Source: Bacteroidales bacterium
Lineage (GTDB): Bacteria > Bacteroidota > Bacteroidia > Bacteroidales > UBA932
Assembly: GCA_017627955.1 (NCBI GenBank)
Contig: JAGAFU010000052.1
Span: forward strand, 1-64,000
DNA length: 64,000 bases
Reading direction: 5' to 3'
In this document: one piece after another, positions 52,336 through 60,791 of the stretch
How positions within the stretch are numbered: position 1 is the first letter of the stretch
Layout of the letters: each line of letters opens with the position of its first letter
Made by a program: the position numbers and the translations under genes
Notes under the pieces: generated by a model
What the model was told of the DNA's origin: nothing
What the model saw: only the letters and a program-made list of their open reading frames with translations
Database searches by the model: none

Positions 52336-54396
52336 TTACCTGTTATTTTTCCAGTACCAGATGTCATCGCCGCCGGCGTAGTCCGGCATGTTAAGGGAGT
52401 CCATAACGGGCTCCTTTGCCATTTTCTTCAGCCTGGGGGACTGGACTCCGAAGCGGTCCATGGGGATATTCATGAATCCTCCTTTTCGGATCGCATCTGA
52501 ATCGTCCTTCAAGGTGTAGTTCCCTTCCTTCGGGTTGGCGAATACCACACTTGAGACGATTGAGTGGGCGTCGTGGCCAAATTCCCTGGCTTTGTTGAAG
52601 GAGAGGCTGTCCGTGAATATGTTGAAATCAACGTTGTTACCCTTATTGTTGACCTGGTACGGCAGGTAGGGCGTCATCACGATATTGTGGGCAAAGACAT
52701 CTCCGCTTCCTTCGAACCAGGCATGGGGATGGAGGGTGTTGTTCACGATGATGTTGTTCTCGACCCTGCGGTAGAATCCCTCCCGGAGTTTGATTCCTCC
52801 GTTGAGGCAAAGGTTGTCGTGGATGATGTAGTAGCTGGAGCCGTCATCAAGGTCGATGTCCCAGCCCCGGTCGCAACGGAACCTGTTGTATCTTAATGTG
52901 TTCGGCTCAAGCATATCGGCCAGGATCAGATCCGGCCTCTCTTTGACGTGGCTGACCATGGTGTTGTAGTCCGGATGCCAGTAGCGGTCCCTGCCCCAGG
53001 AGTTGAACGAGCCGTGGTCGCCAGTCTCCTTTACAGTGTTGAACACGTCGTTATATTCGATGACATGTCCGCCCCATGTGCCCTCGCTGATGTTGATCCC
53101 GGCTCTCGGAGTGTCGTAAATGCTGTTGTGGCTGACAGTTATCCTGAAGGACATCGAGATCTCCACTCCGGTGATCTGCTTCTCGAAGAGACCGATCTCG
53201 TGGATGAGATTGTCTTTCACCAGACATTCCGCGGGGAAGTTGTCACCCTTCGGGCCTTTGGCGAAATCCATTTCCTCCCAAGGCACATATTTCTCGTAGC
53301 GGAAACTGGGGGAGCGGACGCAGGAAGGATCTCCCACGAAGCAGATCGCGCTTGCTCCAATTCTCGTAAGAAGGGAGCCCTCAACGCTGGATCTCCGGTT
53401 GAACTTGCTGAAGAACACGCCGTTACCTCCAACGTCAGTTATGTCGCAGTTCTTTATGTGGCAGTCCTCGGTCCCTTCCAGGAAGATGGCCCCGCCCCTG
53501 TAGATGGTCCAATCGGAGCGCAGCAGAGGCTCATATTCCTCCATGAATGTCCTCGCGGCATGCTGGAAAGTTATTCCCTCGAAGGTCACGTTCCTGACCG
53601 GATTCTCTTTGGTGCCTTTGAGCGTCACCAGATTCTTGAGACTAGCGGTCTCGAAATACGTCAGCTCAGGATCCTCGCCGACCAGGGGGTAGTAATATAA
53701 GGTGCTGGTAGTCTTGTCGAAATACCATTCCCCGGGAGAGTCAAGCTCCTCGAAAATGTTCTCCACCATCCGGTTGTCCTTATGGATACCCATGGGGCGG
53801 TTATTCTGCCAGCCTCCTTCAAGTTTGAGGTTCCCGTCGCTGTCCTTGCCGGTGATCCTGTATTGGAAGTCCCCCCAGTCCTCCTTGTGCATGGCGTGGA
53901 GGAAACCTCCTTCGGGATTTTTCCAACCTTTGACTCTTTCGGGCGAAGTCGCGTCGGCCGAGGTCCCGTGGAACCTGATGGCTTTCAGGTCATAGTTGGG
54001 GTACCTCGCCATTGTGAGCAGCATGCCTCCGTCGCCGAAGAGCATGTCGATCTCGGTACCCTTGGCTATCTTTGCCATCCTTATAGCGCCCTTATACGTC
54101 TTCCATCTGACCGGAAGAACCTTCCCTCCGGAGATCACAGCCCTTTCTCCAGGGTAAGAACAGATTGTCAGCGAGTGACTTCCGTTTCCTTGAGCCGGCG
54201 TAATCTGAAGAGGCTCATCCAGATAGTACACTCCTTCGCGAAGATAGATGGTGGTTGATCCTGTTTTTCCCTCGCACCGCTTTATCGCTTCGGCGATCGG
54301 GGCTCCGGGAGAAAGAATGACGGTTGATTGTGCCCGCGCGCTCCAGATTGAGGAAGAGCAAAGGATGACGCAAAAAAGAAGTCTGGTTATTTTCAT
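52336..54396 (-). CDS. Exported right-handed beta-helix protein
   Basis: A 686-aa secreted protein: signal peptide (MKITRLLFCVILCSSSIWSARAQ), N-terminal AEAIKRCEGKTGSTTIYLREGVYYLDEPLQI, then parallel beta-helix turns marked by N-rich rungs (VTFEGITFQHA, HIKNCDITDVGGNGVFF, ISMSFRITVSHNSIYDTPRAGI, NIIVNNTL). The fold is shared by pectate lyases, polygalacturonase-like and epimerase proteins, so a glycan substrate is likely, but catalytic residues cannot be assigned. ATG 54396 starts the signal. Convergent with the lipoprotein gene (3-base gap). Confidence 0.75.
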   Translation of the reverse strand: MKITRLLFCVILCSSSIWSARAQSTVILSPGAPIAEAIKRCEGKTGSTTIYLREGVYYLDEPLQITPAQGNGSHSLTICSYPGERAVISGGKVLPVRWKTYKGAIRMAKIAKGTEIDMLFGDGGMLLTMARYPNYDLKAIRFHGTSADATSPERVKGWKNPEGGFLHAMHKEDWGDFQYRITGKDSDGNLKLEGGWQNNRPMGIHKDNRMVENIFEELDSPGEWYFDKTTSTLYYYPLVGEDPELTYFETASLKNLVTLKGTKENPVRNVTFEGITFQHAARTFMEEYEPLLRSDWTIYRGGAIFLEGTEDCHIKNCDITDVGGNGVFFSKFNRRSSVEGSLLTRIGASAICFVGDPSCVRSPSFRYEKYVPWEEMDFAKGPKGDNFPAECLVKDNLIHEIGLFEKQITGVEISMSFRITVSHNSIYDTPRAGINISEGTWGGHVIEYNDVFNTVKETGDHGSFNSWGRDRYWHPDYNTMVSHVKERPDLILADMLEPNTLRYNRFRCDRGWDIDLDDGSSYYIIHDNLCLNGGIKLREGFYRRVENNIIVNNTLHPHAWFEGSGDVFAHNIVMTPYLPYQVNNKGNNVDFNIFTDSLSFNKAREFGHDAHSIVSSVVFANPKEGNYTLKDDSDAIRKGGFMNIPMDRFGVQSPRLKKMAKEPVMDSLNMPDYAGGDDIWYWKNNR

Positions 54397-54400
54397 GACA

Positions 54401-54408
54401 CAAATATA
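54401..54408 (-). promoter_or_regulatory. Putative -7 box for the beta-helix gene
   Basis: The minus strand reads TATATTTG, 4 bases upstream of the ATG at 54396. If used, the leader would be very short or the start lower. The divergent xer gene begins at 54446. Confidence 0.3.
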
Positions 54409-54445
54409 GTAAAAATTTGGCAGCAAGTTTGCAGCGATCCGGAAT

Positions 54446-55417
54446 ATGCTGCTTGAGGAGTACATAACCTATGTCTCGCAAGTCAGGAGGTATTCACCCC
54501 GGACTTGTGAGTTGTATTCGGAAATACTTGGGGAGTTCCTCTCGTTCTCAGGCGTTTCTTCTGACGGGGATGTCCTTGATTCTTTGACTCCCTCCGTCAT
54601 CCGCTCCTATGAAGTCCATCTTATGGGGAAGCTCGGGGATGATCCCAGGACCGTGAATCTCCATCTCAGTGTCCTGTCCGGATTCTGCAAGTACCTCATG
54701 AAGGTCGGAAAACTGAAGTCCAATCCCGCCAGGCTGGTTTCCCGCCCGAAGATGGAAAAGCGTCTGCCAGTCTTCTACCGGGAGGACTCGATGCGGGAGT
54801 ATTTTGAGAGGACAGCTTGCGACGCGTCAGAGGAGAACCTGGAGTTGATCCAGGGCAGGGACAAGGTCTCCGCCCAGGTGTACTCCCGCCGGCTCGGAAG
54901 GCTCGTCGTCTCGATACTCTACTCTACCGGGATCCGACGCTCCGAGCTTATCGGACTTAACATCGGGAGCGTGGATTTCTCAAGAAAAACCATGAAAGTG
55001 CTAGGAAAAGGCGACAAGGAGAGAGAAATTCCCCTGGTCCCTTCTCTTTGTAAGGAAATTTCGTTATATTTACAATCAGTTGAAACGATGGAAGGCCGCG
55101 TGAGGTCCGCCTCGGAGCCCCTGTTGGTGACCGTGAAGGGTTCAAGACTCTATCCGGTTTTCGTGGACAGGACGGTTAAAGGCGAGCTTGGTCAGGTCGG
55201 GAGCATCACCGGGAGGAAGTCTCCCCATGTGTTGAGGCATTCATTGGCCACCGGACTGTTAAATGAAGGGACCGATCTCAACTCGATCAAGGAGCTCCTT
55301 GGACATTCCTCGCTTGCCGCGACGCAGGTCTACACGCACAATTCTATCGAGAAACTGAAAAAAGTTTATGTTAACGCCCATCCAAGGGCAAAAAGCGGAG
55401 GTAAAAATGGAGATTAA
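54446..55417 (+). CDS. Tyrosine recombinase, XerC/XerD type
   Basis: A 323-aa site-specific recombinase. The SAM-like N-terminal domain (about 1-95) precedes the catalytic domain, with Arg I in YSTGIRRSELIGL (about 163), Lys in GKGDKEREIPL, HxLR in HVLRHSLATGLL (about 271), His in LLGHSSLAATQVYTH and the nucleophilic Tyr (about 300). Context with hpf is the standard Bacteroidota chromosomal arrangement, so it is likely the housekeeping chromosome-dimer resolvase and not a mobile integrase. It overlaps hpf by 11 bases. Confidence 0.88.
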   Translation: MLLEEYITYVSQVRRYSPRTCELYSEILGEFLSFSGVSSDGDVLDSLTPSVIRSYEVHLMGKLGDDPRTVNLHLSVLSGFCKYLMKVGKLKSNPARLVSRPKMEKRLPVFYREDSMREYFERTACDASEENLELIQGRDKVSAQVYSRRLGRLVVSILYSTGIRRSELIGLNIGSVDFSRKTMKVLGKGDKEREIPLVPSLCKEISLYLQSVETMEGRVRSASEPLLVTVKGSRLYPVFVDRTVKGELGQVGSITGRKSPHVLRHSLATGLLNEGTDLNSIKELLGHSSLAATQVYTHNSIEKLKKVYVNAHPRAKSGGKNGD

Positions 55418-55700
55418 AATCAAATCCCTGAAGTTCGACGCGGATCAGAAACTGCTCGACTACGTTGAGAAGAAAGTCTCGAAGCTTTCCAGGTTCAGCG
55501 ATCATCTCGATCTTGTTGACGTGACTTTGTCTTTGCTCAATGAGCCTGACAACAAGGAAGTCAAGATCCAGACCAGGGCTTACGGCCAGGACTTGTTGAT
55601 TGAAAGGAGCGCCTCCACATTCGAGGACGCCGTAAGTGTGGCTGTTGATTTGATGAAAGAGAAGATCGTGCGGACAAAAGAGAAGACATTCGAAGCGTGA
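55407..55700 (+). CDS. hpf: Ribosome hibernation-promoting factor (HPF/RaiA family)
   Basis: A 97-aa short-form HPF/RaiA protein that binds the 30S decoding site in stationary phase. It shows the fold pattern EIKIKSLKFDADQKLLDYVEKKVSKLSRF...VDVTLSL and the C-terminal TFEDAVSVAVDLMKEKIVRTKEK. ATG 55407 fits the family start; the frame open from 55368 is inside xer. Its stop precedes holA by 7 bases. Confidence 0.9.
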   Translation: MEIKIKSLKFDADQKLLDYVEKKVSKLSRFSDHLDLVDVTLSLLNEPDNKEVKIQTRAYGQDLLIERSASTFEDAVSVAVDLMKEKIVRTKEKTFEA

Positions 55701-55707
55701 TGGATAA

Positions 55708-56748
55708 GTGAAAGAGTCGGTCAATGCAGCATCGAGGTGCCGTGAGTTGATCGACAAGATCAAAGCCGGTGAGTTCTCCCCCATCTATCTTCTGATGGGG
55801 GATGAACCTTATTATCCGGACAGGGTGTGCGACGCTGTCATCGAGAATGCCCTGGACGAGTTCAGCCGTGATTTCAACGAGACGATATGCTATGGGGCGG
55901 ATGTCTCCGCTGACACCGTGATAACCGCGGCCCGACGCTTCCCGATGATGGCTGACCGTCAGCTGGTCGTTGTCAAGGATGCCCAGGCGATGAGTGATCT
56001 GGAAGGCCTTTCAGTCTATTGTGAGGCACCTCTGGATTCCACTATCCTGGTTATCCTCATGAGGGGAGCGTCAGCGGACAAGCGCAAGGCTTTGTATAAG
56101 CAGTGCGTCAAGAACGGAGTTGTCTTGGAGTCCAACGCGTTGAGGGATTATGAGATGCCTGGTTGGATCAGCAACTATTATTCATCAAGGGGGCTGGAGA
56201 TCTCTCCTGAAGCGGCCGCTCTTCTGGCGGAGTATGCCGGAACAGACATGAGCAAGATCGCTGTTGAGACCGACAAGCTCCTGAAGAGCCTTCCGGATGG
56301 GGCAAAGAGGGTGGAACCTGCTGACATAGAGCGAAATGTTGGAATCAGCAGGGAATATAGCATCTTTGAGCTCACAAAGGAACTCTCTTTCCGTAACGCT
56401 CCGAAGGCCATTACCATCGCCACTCGTCTGGGGGAATCTCCAAGGTTCGCGATGCCCATGGCCGTGAGCGCCATATTCACCCATTTTTCCAGGATATTGC
56501 GATATGCGGCCCTGAAGGAGGGAGGCCGTCGTCCGGATCGGACGGAAATAGCTGCCGCTCTGCAGGGGGTGAACCCTTATTTCTGGAAGGAATATGATGC
56601 GGCCGTGGCCAACTACCCGGTCCGCAAGGCGATGGCCGCGATATCCCTGCTTTGTGACTATGACTACAAGGGCAAGGGAGGGGATGCCGGTGAGGCGACG
56701 CCGGGAGAATTGCTCGTCGAGCTTGTTTTACGTTTGCTTAACCTTTAG
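55708..56748 (+). CDS. holA: DNA polymerase III subunit delta
   Basis: A 346-aa clamp-loader subunit that opens the beta clamp. It has the N-terminal SPIYLLMGDEPYYPDRVCDAVIENAL, RRFPMMADRQLVVVKDAQ, an AAA-like middle without Walker motifs, and REYSIFELTKELSFRNAPKAI in domain III. It starts with GTG; the nearest ATG (55700) opens a four-codon frame only. A T-rich run (56751-56758) follows the stop. Confidence 0.9.
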   Translation: MKESVNAASRCRELIDKIKAGEFSPIYLLMGDEPYYPDRVCDAVIENALDEFSRDFNETICYGADVSADTVITAARRFPMMADRQLVVVKDAQAMSDLEGLSVYCEAPLDSTILVILMRGASADKRKALYKQCVKNGVVLESNALRDYEMPGWISNYYSSRGLEISPEAAALLAEYAGTDMSKIAVETDKLLKSLPDGAKRVEPADIERNVGISREYSIFELTKELSFRNAPKAITIATRLGESPRFAMPMAVSAIFTHFSRILRYAALKEGGRRPDRTEIAAALQGVNPYFWKEYDAAVANYPVRKAMAAISLLCDYDYKGKGGDAGEATPGELLVELVLRLLNL

Positions 56749-56767
56749 AATTTTTTTTAATTATTTA

Positions 56768-56797
56768 TTGCAAAACGATAATTATTTATTATATTTG
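56768..56797 (+). promoter_or_regulatory. Bacteroidota-type promoter of the ABC-2 exporter
   Basis: TTG at 56768-56770, a 19-base A+T-rich spacer and TATATTTG at 56790-56797 match the consensus well. The start codon follows 17 bases later. Confidence 0.6.
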
Positions 56798-56814
56798 CGG
56801 AAACTGTAAGTAAT

Positions 56815-57729
56815 ATGGGACTAATCGAATGTAAAGGAATCAGCAAGCGTTTCGGCGAGAAAGTTGCCTTGGACAACCTTTCCGTCGACATTCCGAAAGG
56901 AAAGATTTTCGGTCTCCTCGGGCCTAACGGCGCCGGAAAGACCACTTTGATCCGCATTATAAACCGAATAACCATTCCCAACAGCGGCGAAGTCTATTTC
57001 GACGGTCGTCCCATTAAGCAGAGCGATGTCGAGAAGATCGGCTATCTGCCGGAGGAAAGGGGACTGTACCGTAAGATGGAAGTCGGCGACCAGGCGATGT
57101 ATCTTGCCCAGTTGAAGGGAATGAGCTCCGCCGAGGCCCGTAAGGAACTGAAGAAATGGTTCATCCGTTTCGGGATCCAGGACTGGTGGAAAAAGAAGGT
57201 TGAGGAACTTTCCAAAGGTATGGCTCAGAAGCTTCAGTTCATCACGACCGTAGTCCACAGACCCTCACTGATGATTCTGGACGAGCCATTCTCCGGTTTC
57301 GATCCGGTCAACGCCGAGCTTATCCGTCAGGAAATCCTGAAGCTCAACGCCGAGGGGGCCACTGTCATCCTTTCCACCCACAACATGGAGTCCGTCGAGG
57401 AGCTTTGCGACAGCATCGCGCTCCTGAACAAGTCCAAGCTCGTGATCACAGGCGGAGTCGATGAGATCCGTCGCCATTACGGCAACAACAACATTGAGCT
57501 GATCTACACGGGAGGGGAGAAGATCAAAGATGTGGACGGCGTTTTCAGCGTTCTCTCGGATGAGGACAACGCGGGCAGGCACACCGCCGTGCTGAGCCTT
57601 GCCGAAGGAGTCTCTTCGAATGACTCACTGACCGCCCTTCTCGGGGAAGGAGTGCAGGTCAACTCATTCAAGGAGCTCATCCCCAGGATGAATGACATAT
57701 TTATCAAATTAGTCACAGAGGAGGCATAA
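56815..57729 (+). CDS. ABC transporter ATP-binding protein, NatA-like
   Basis: A 304-aa ATPase: Walker A GPNGAGKTT (about 37-45), Q-loop region PEERGLYRKM, signature LSKGMAQKLQF (about 136) and Walker B LMILDEPFSGFDP (about 153-165), then a ~90-residue C-terminal domain. It resembles the NatA/DrrA exporters that pair with an ABC-2 permease, here encoded 2 bases downstream. The substrate (Na+, a drug, or a lipid) is unknown. Confidence 0.9.
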   Translation: MGLIECKGISKRFGEKVALDNLSVDIPKGKIFGLLGPNGAGKTTLIRIINRITIPNSGEVYFDGRPIKQSDVEKIGYLPEERGLYRKMEVGDQAMYLAQLKGMSSAEARKELKKWFIRFGIQDWWKKKVEELSKGMAQKLQFITTVVHRPSLMILDEPFSGFDPVNAELIRQEILKLNAEGATVILSTHNMESVEELCDSIALLNKSKLVITGGVDEIRRHYGNNNIELIYTGGEKIKDVDGVFSVLSDEDNAGRHTAVLSLAEGVSSNDSLTALLGEGVQVNSFKELIPRMNDIFIKLVTEEA

Positions 57730-57731
57730 CC

Positions 57732-59096
57732 ATGGATTTCAGGATCATCAAGACAGTCATATCCCGGGAATATACCACCAGGGTCAAGAAGAAGTCATTT
57801 CTTGTGACGACATTCCTCGTGCCGATACTCTTCGCCGCTATGATGGTGGTGATATTCCTCATAATGGGCAATACGAAAGAGAGGAAGATGGATGTCGCGG
57901 TCGTTGACCAGTCAGGAATAGTCATGTCCCATCTGGTGAGCGGGGACCGGATCTCCTACACCGACTACTCATCGGAGGTCCCTGACTCAATCAAGTTACA
58001 CCTCAAGGAATACGGCAAAGACGCGCTTGTCGTGATCTCTCCGATCGACACCGTCAAGAAAACCGTCACTGTCCAGGCATATTCCAAAGATCCCCTCGGA
58101 GTGGAGTTCTCAAGTGGTCTTTCGGACAAGGTCGACGAGGCGGTCGAGGAATACAGGGTCGCCCAGTACGGCATCGAGAACCTCACGCAAATCATGGATG
58201 AGGTGAGGTCCAATGTCCGCATCTCTGAGTACACCCTTGATGAGGCCGGAAATGAGAGCGTCTCAGAATCAGGTATTTACATGATCGTCTCCATGCTTCT
58301 GGGTATCATCATCTGGATGTTTATCATGATGTTCGGAGGCCAGGTCATGTCAAGCGTCATAGAAGAAAAGTCCAGCAGGGTTGTCGAGGTGCTGATCTCC
58401 TCGGTCAAAGCTGTCGACTTGATGTTCGGCAAGATTATCGGAGTGGCGCTGGTCGCCCTGACCCAGTTCATGCTCTGGATCGTCCTGACAATCGTTCTCA
58501 CCTCTATCGCCAGCTCTTTCATCGGCAAGGATGTCCTTGGAAGCTTCTCGGGTGATTCCCAGGTGGTCGCGGCCCAGACCATGGGCATGACACCTGAGCA
58601 GATGGAAACTGTCGCCGGTGTCGCTGAAGGGTCTCAGGACGGGCTCCACACCATCATGGCTACGTTGTCGAATATTCCTTGGACCAAGCTCATAATATCC
58701 TTCCTGATATTCTTTATCCTTGGTTATCTGCTCTATGCTTCCCTCTACGCCGCGATCGGTTCGGCGGCGGAGAGCGTCGAGGACACGCAGCAGCTCCAAA
58801 TGCCGGTGACGGTACCGCTGATGATCGCCTACATGATCATCCTGATGGCTTTCCAGAATCCTGACAGTTCAGTCGTGGTTTGGGGGTCCATGATTCCGTT
58901 CACCTCTCCAATCGTGATGCTCGCCAGGATCCCTTACGGTGTCCCCATGTGGCAGCTTCTGCTCTCTATAGCCCTGCTGTTCCTGACTTTCCTCGGGTGC
59001 GCCTGGCTTTCTGCCAAGATCTACAAGGTCGGTATCCTGATGTTCGGGAAGAAATCCACCTTCAAGGATCTTTGGAACTGGTTAAAACAAAAATAA
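57732..59096 (+). CDS. ABC-2 type permease, NatB-like
   Basis: A 454-aa permease. One N-terminal membrane helix (about 25-45) is followed by a ~130-residue extracytoplasmic domain and about five to six helices in the C-terminal half (from about 180), including MFGGQVMSSVIEEKSSRVVEVLISSVKAVDLMFGKIIGVA, typical of ABC-2/NatB proteins. It acts with the ATPase upstream in one operon. The genes after it encode unrelated exported proteins, 10 bases downstream. Confidence 0.88.
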   Translation: MDFRIIKTVISREYTTRVKKKSFLVTTFLVPILFAAMMVVIFLIMGNTKERKMDVAVVDQSGIVMSHLVSGDRISYTDYSSEVPDSIKLHLKEYGKDALVVISPIDTVKKTVTVQAYSKDPLGVEFSSGLSDKVDEAVEEYRVAQYGIENLTQIMDEVRSNVRISEYTLDEAGNESVSESGIYMIVSMLLGIIIWMFIMMFGGQVMSSVIEEKSSRVVEVLISSVKAVDLMFGKIIGVALVALTQFMLWIVLTIVLTSIASSFIGKDVLGSFSGDSQVVAAQTMGMTPEQMETVAGVAEGSQDGLHTIMATLSNIPWTKLIISFLIFFILGYLLYASLYAAIGSAAESVEDTQQLQMPVTVPLMIAYMIILMAFQNPDSSVVVWGSMIPFTSPIVMLARIPYGVPMWQLLLSIALLFLTFLGCAWLSAKIYKVGILMFGKKSTFKDLWNWLKQK

Positions 59097-59106
59097 TCAA
59101 AACCTT

Positions 59107-59952
59107 ATGAGAAGAGTATTCATTCTCATCCCATTCCTGTTCGCATGCCTGGGCCTTTCAGCCCAGGGCGTGGACATAGAATGGTCTAAGAAGCCGGTCG
59201 ACGGCCATTTTACCGGAGTCTGGGCCTCTAACGCCGCCAATGTAACTGAGGCGATGGGCTTTGTCAAAGGTAATACCTATTACGCCCCGAATGGAAAGAA
59301 GTTCCGCAGGGGAGCCACTCGAGATGTGGCGCGTCTTCTGATCGATGCCCAACCTGCCATGGCGCAGGTCAAGGAAGTCATCGGCTACTCCACGGAATTC
59401 ATGGATCGCAAGTATCCGGAATGTCCTCTGTATGACTGGTTTGTCGATGAGCTGATGAGGGCGACCGCCGACAGCCTTGACAGGAAGGTTGACATCGGTA
59501 TCACCAACAGGGGAGGAATCCGTATCGAGATGCCCCAGGGTGAGGTCTTTTATGACGACATCATGTCGATGTTCCCGTTCAATAACAATCTCTGCTACGT
59601 GGCGCTCAAGGGTAAGGACGTAAGGGTTATCCTCGACCAGATGGCGGCCTCCACGTTCCAGATCCTGGGCGGAATCAAGGTCGTGGCCAAGAACGGTAAG
59701 ATCGTTTCAGCTACAGTGAATGGGGAACCTCTTGATGATGAGAAGGTTTACGGCGTTGCTACCCTCAATTTCCTGCTTGACGGTGGCGATGGTTATTTTA
59801 TCGCCAAGAACGCTCTTGAAGTCCTTCAAAGCAAAGGTTGGGTCTATGATACCATGATCCCTTATGTCAAAAGCCTGACAGCGGCCGGTAAACCAATTGA
59901 GTTCGAAAACCAGCATTGGATCACTATCCTCAAGGAGGAGGACAACAAATGA
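59107..59952 (+). CDS. Exported 5'-nucleotidase C-terminal domain protein
   Basis: A 281-aa secreted protein with a signal peptide (MRRVFILIPFLFACLGLSAQ) and only the substrate-binding C-terminal domain of 5'-nucleotidases: TNRGGIRIEMPQGEVFYDDIMSMFPFNNNLCYVALKG (about 136-172) and the FLLDGGDGY segment. It has no metallophosphatase motifs; those are encoded by the next gene, which overlaps by ATGA. Together they would make one UshA-type nucleotidase in two chains with the gene order reversed relative to the fused protein. Confidence 0.88.
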   Translation: MRRVFILIPFLFACLGLSAQGVDIEWSKKPVDGHFTGVWASNAANVTEAMGFVKGNTYYAPNGKKFRRGATRDVARLLIDAQPAMAQVKEVIGYSTEFMDRKYPECPLYDWFVDELMRATADSLDRKVDIGITNRGGIRIEMPQGEVFYDDIMSMFPFNNNLCYVALKGKDVRVILDQMAASTFQILGGIKVVAKNGKIVSATVNGEPLDDEKVYGVATLNFLLDGGDGYFIAKNALEVLQSKGWVYDTMIPYVKSLTAAGKPIEFENQHWITILKEEDNK

Positions 59953-60791
59953 GACGACTTATTCAATCAGTACTTGCTGTGGCCGTGTCGGCTTTCGTCC
60001 TCTCGATTAGCGCGGATGCGCAGAGGCGGCTCACCATTGTCCATTTCAACGACACGCACAGCCACATGGAGCCTGAGAGGGCAGGGGATAACATCGGAAA
60101 AGGCGGCATTATCGAAAGGGCGGCCTATCGCGACAGTGTCGTCAAGGCAGACGGCAGGAAGAATGTCCTGTTGCTCCACGCCGGGGATTTCAGTCAGGGA
60201 ACATCCTATTTCACAGTGCTTAAAGGCGACCTTGAGATCGACATGATAAATGCAATGAGGTATGATTGCGTGACCTTGGGCAACCATGAGTTCGACAATG
60301 GGATCGAGGAGTTGGGACGCCGTCTCGCTAATCTGAAGTGCCCGGTGGTCTGTGCCAATTACGATTTCTCCCAGTTTGAGATGGGTAATTATGTCAAGCC
60401 TTACGCCATCGTCAAGAAGGCCGGGATGCGTATCGGGATAATCGGACTGATGCCCGACATCACCACTTTGGTGTCCAAGGAGACTTCAAGCAGGATTCCC
60501 GCTTTTGACAACGCCGAGGTCGTCAACAAGTGGACAAAAGTGCTTAAGGATGAGGAGAAATGCGATCTTGTCATCGCGCTCACCCACATCGGTTACGAGG
60601 ATCAGCCTTACACAGACTTTGACCTCGTGAAGAGCACAAGGGGGATAGACATAGTTGTGGGTGGTCACTCTCACACATTCATCCCGAAGCCTGGATTTGA
60701 GAAAAATCTCGACGGGATTCCGGTTCCTATCGTGCAGAATGGCTGCTGGGGACTTGAGGTCGGGAATATGAAGGTTTACAAGAAGAAATGA
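59949..60791 (+). CDS. Exported metallophosphatase (5'-nucleotidase N-terminal domain)
   Basis: A 280-aa calcineurin-like phosphatase with a signal peptide (MRRLIQSVLAVAVSAFVLSISADAQ). Metal-site motifs: DTHSH (about 35-39), GDFSQG (about 74), GNHEFD (about 108-113) and GGHSHTF (about 238). It equals the catalytic half of UshA-type 5'-nucleotidases. ATG 59949 overlaps the stop of the C-domain gene, so the halves are co-translated. It also overlaps the GH2 gene start by 4 bases. Confidence 0.9.
   Translation: MRRLIQSVLAVAVSAFVLSISADAQRRLTIVHFNDTHSHMEPERAGDNIGKGGIIERAAYRDSVVKADGRKNVLLLHAGDFSQGTSYFTVLKGDLEIDMINAMRYDCVTLGNHEFDNGIEELGRRLANLKCPVVCANYDFSQFEMGNYVKPYAIVKKAGMRIGIIGLMPDITTLVSKETSSRIPAFDNAEVVNKWTKVLKDEEKCDLVIALTHIGYEDQPYTDFDLVKSTRGIDIVVGGHSHTFIPKPGFEKNLDGIPVPIVQNGCWGLEVGNMKVYKKK

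Noticed and set aside
54446..55417. Xer-type recombinase as integrase of a mobile element
   Set aside because: It overlaps hpf and holA follows in housekeeping order; no attachment repeats, transfer or phage genes nearby.
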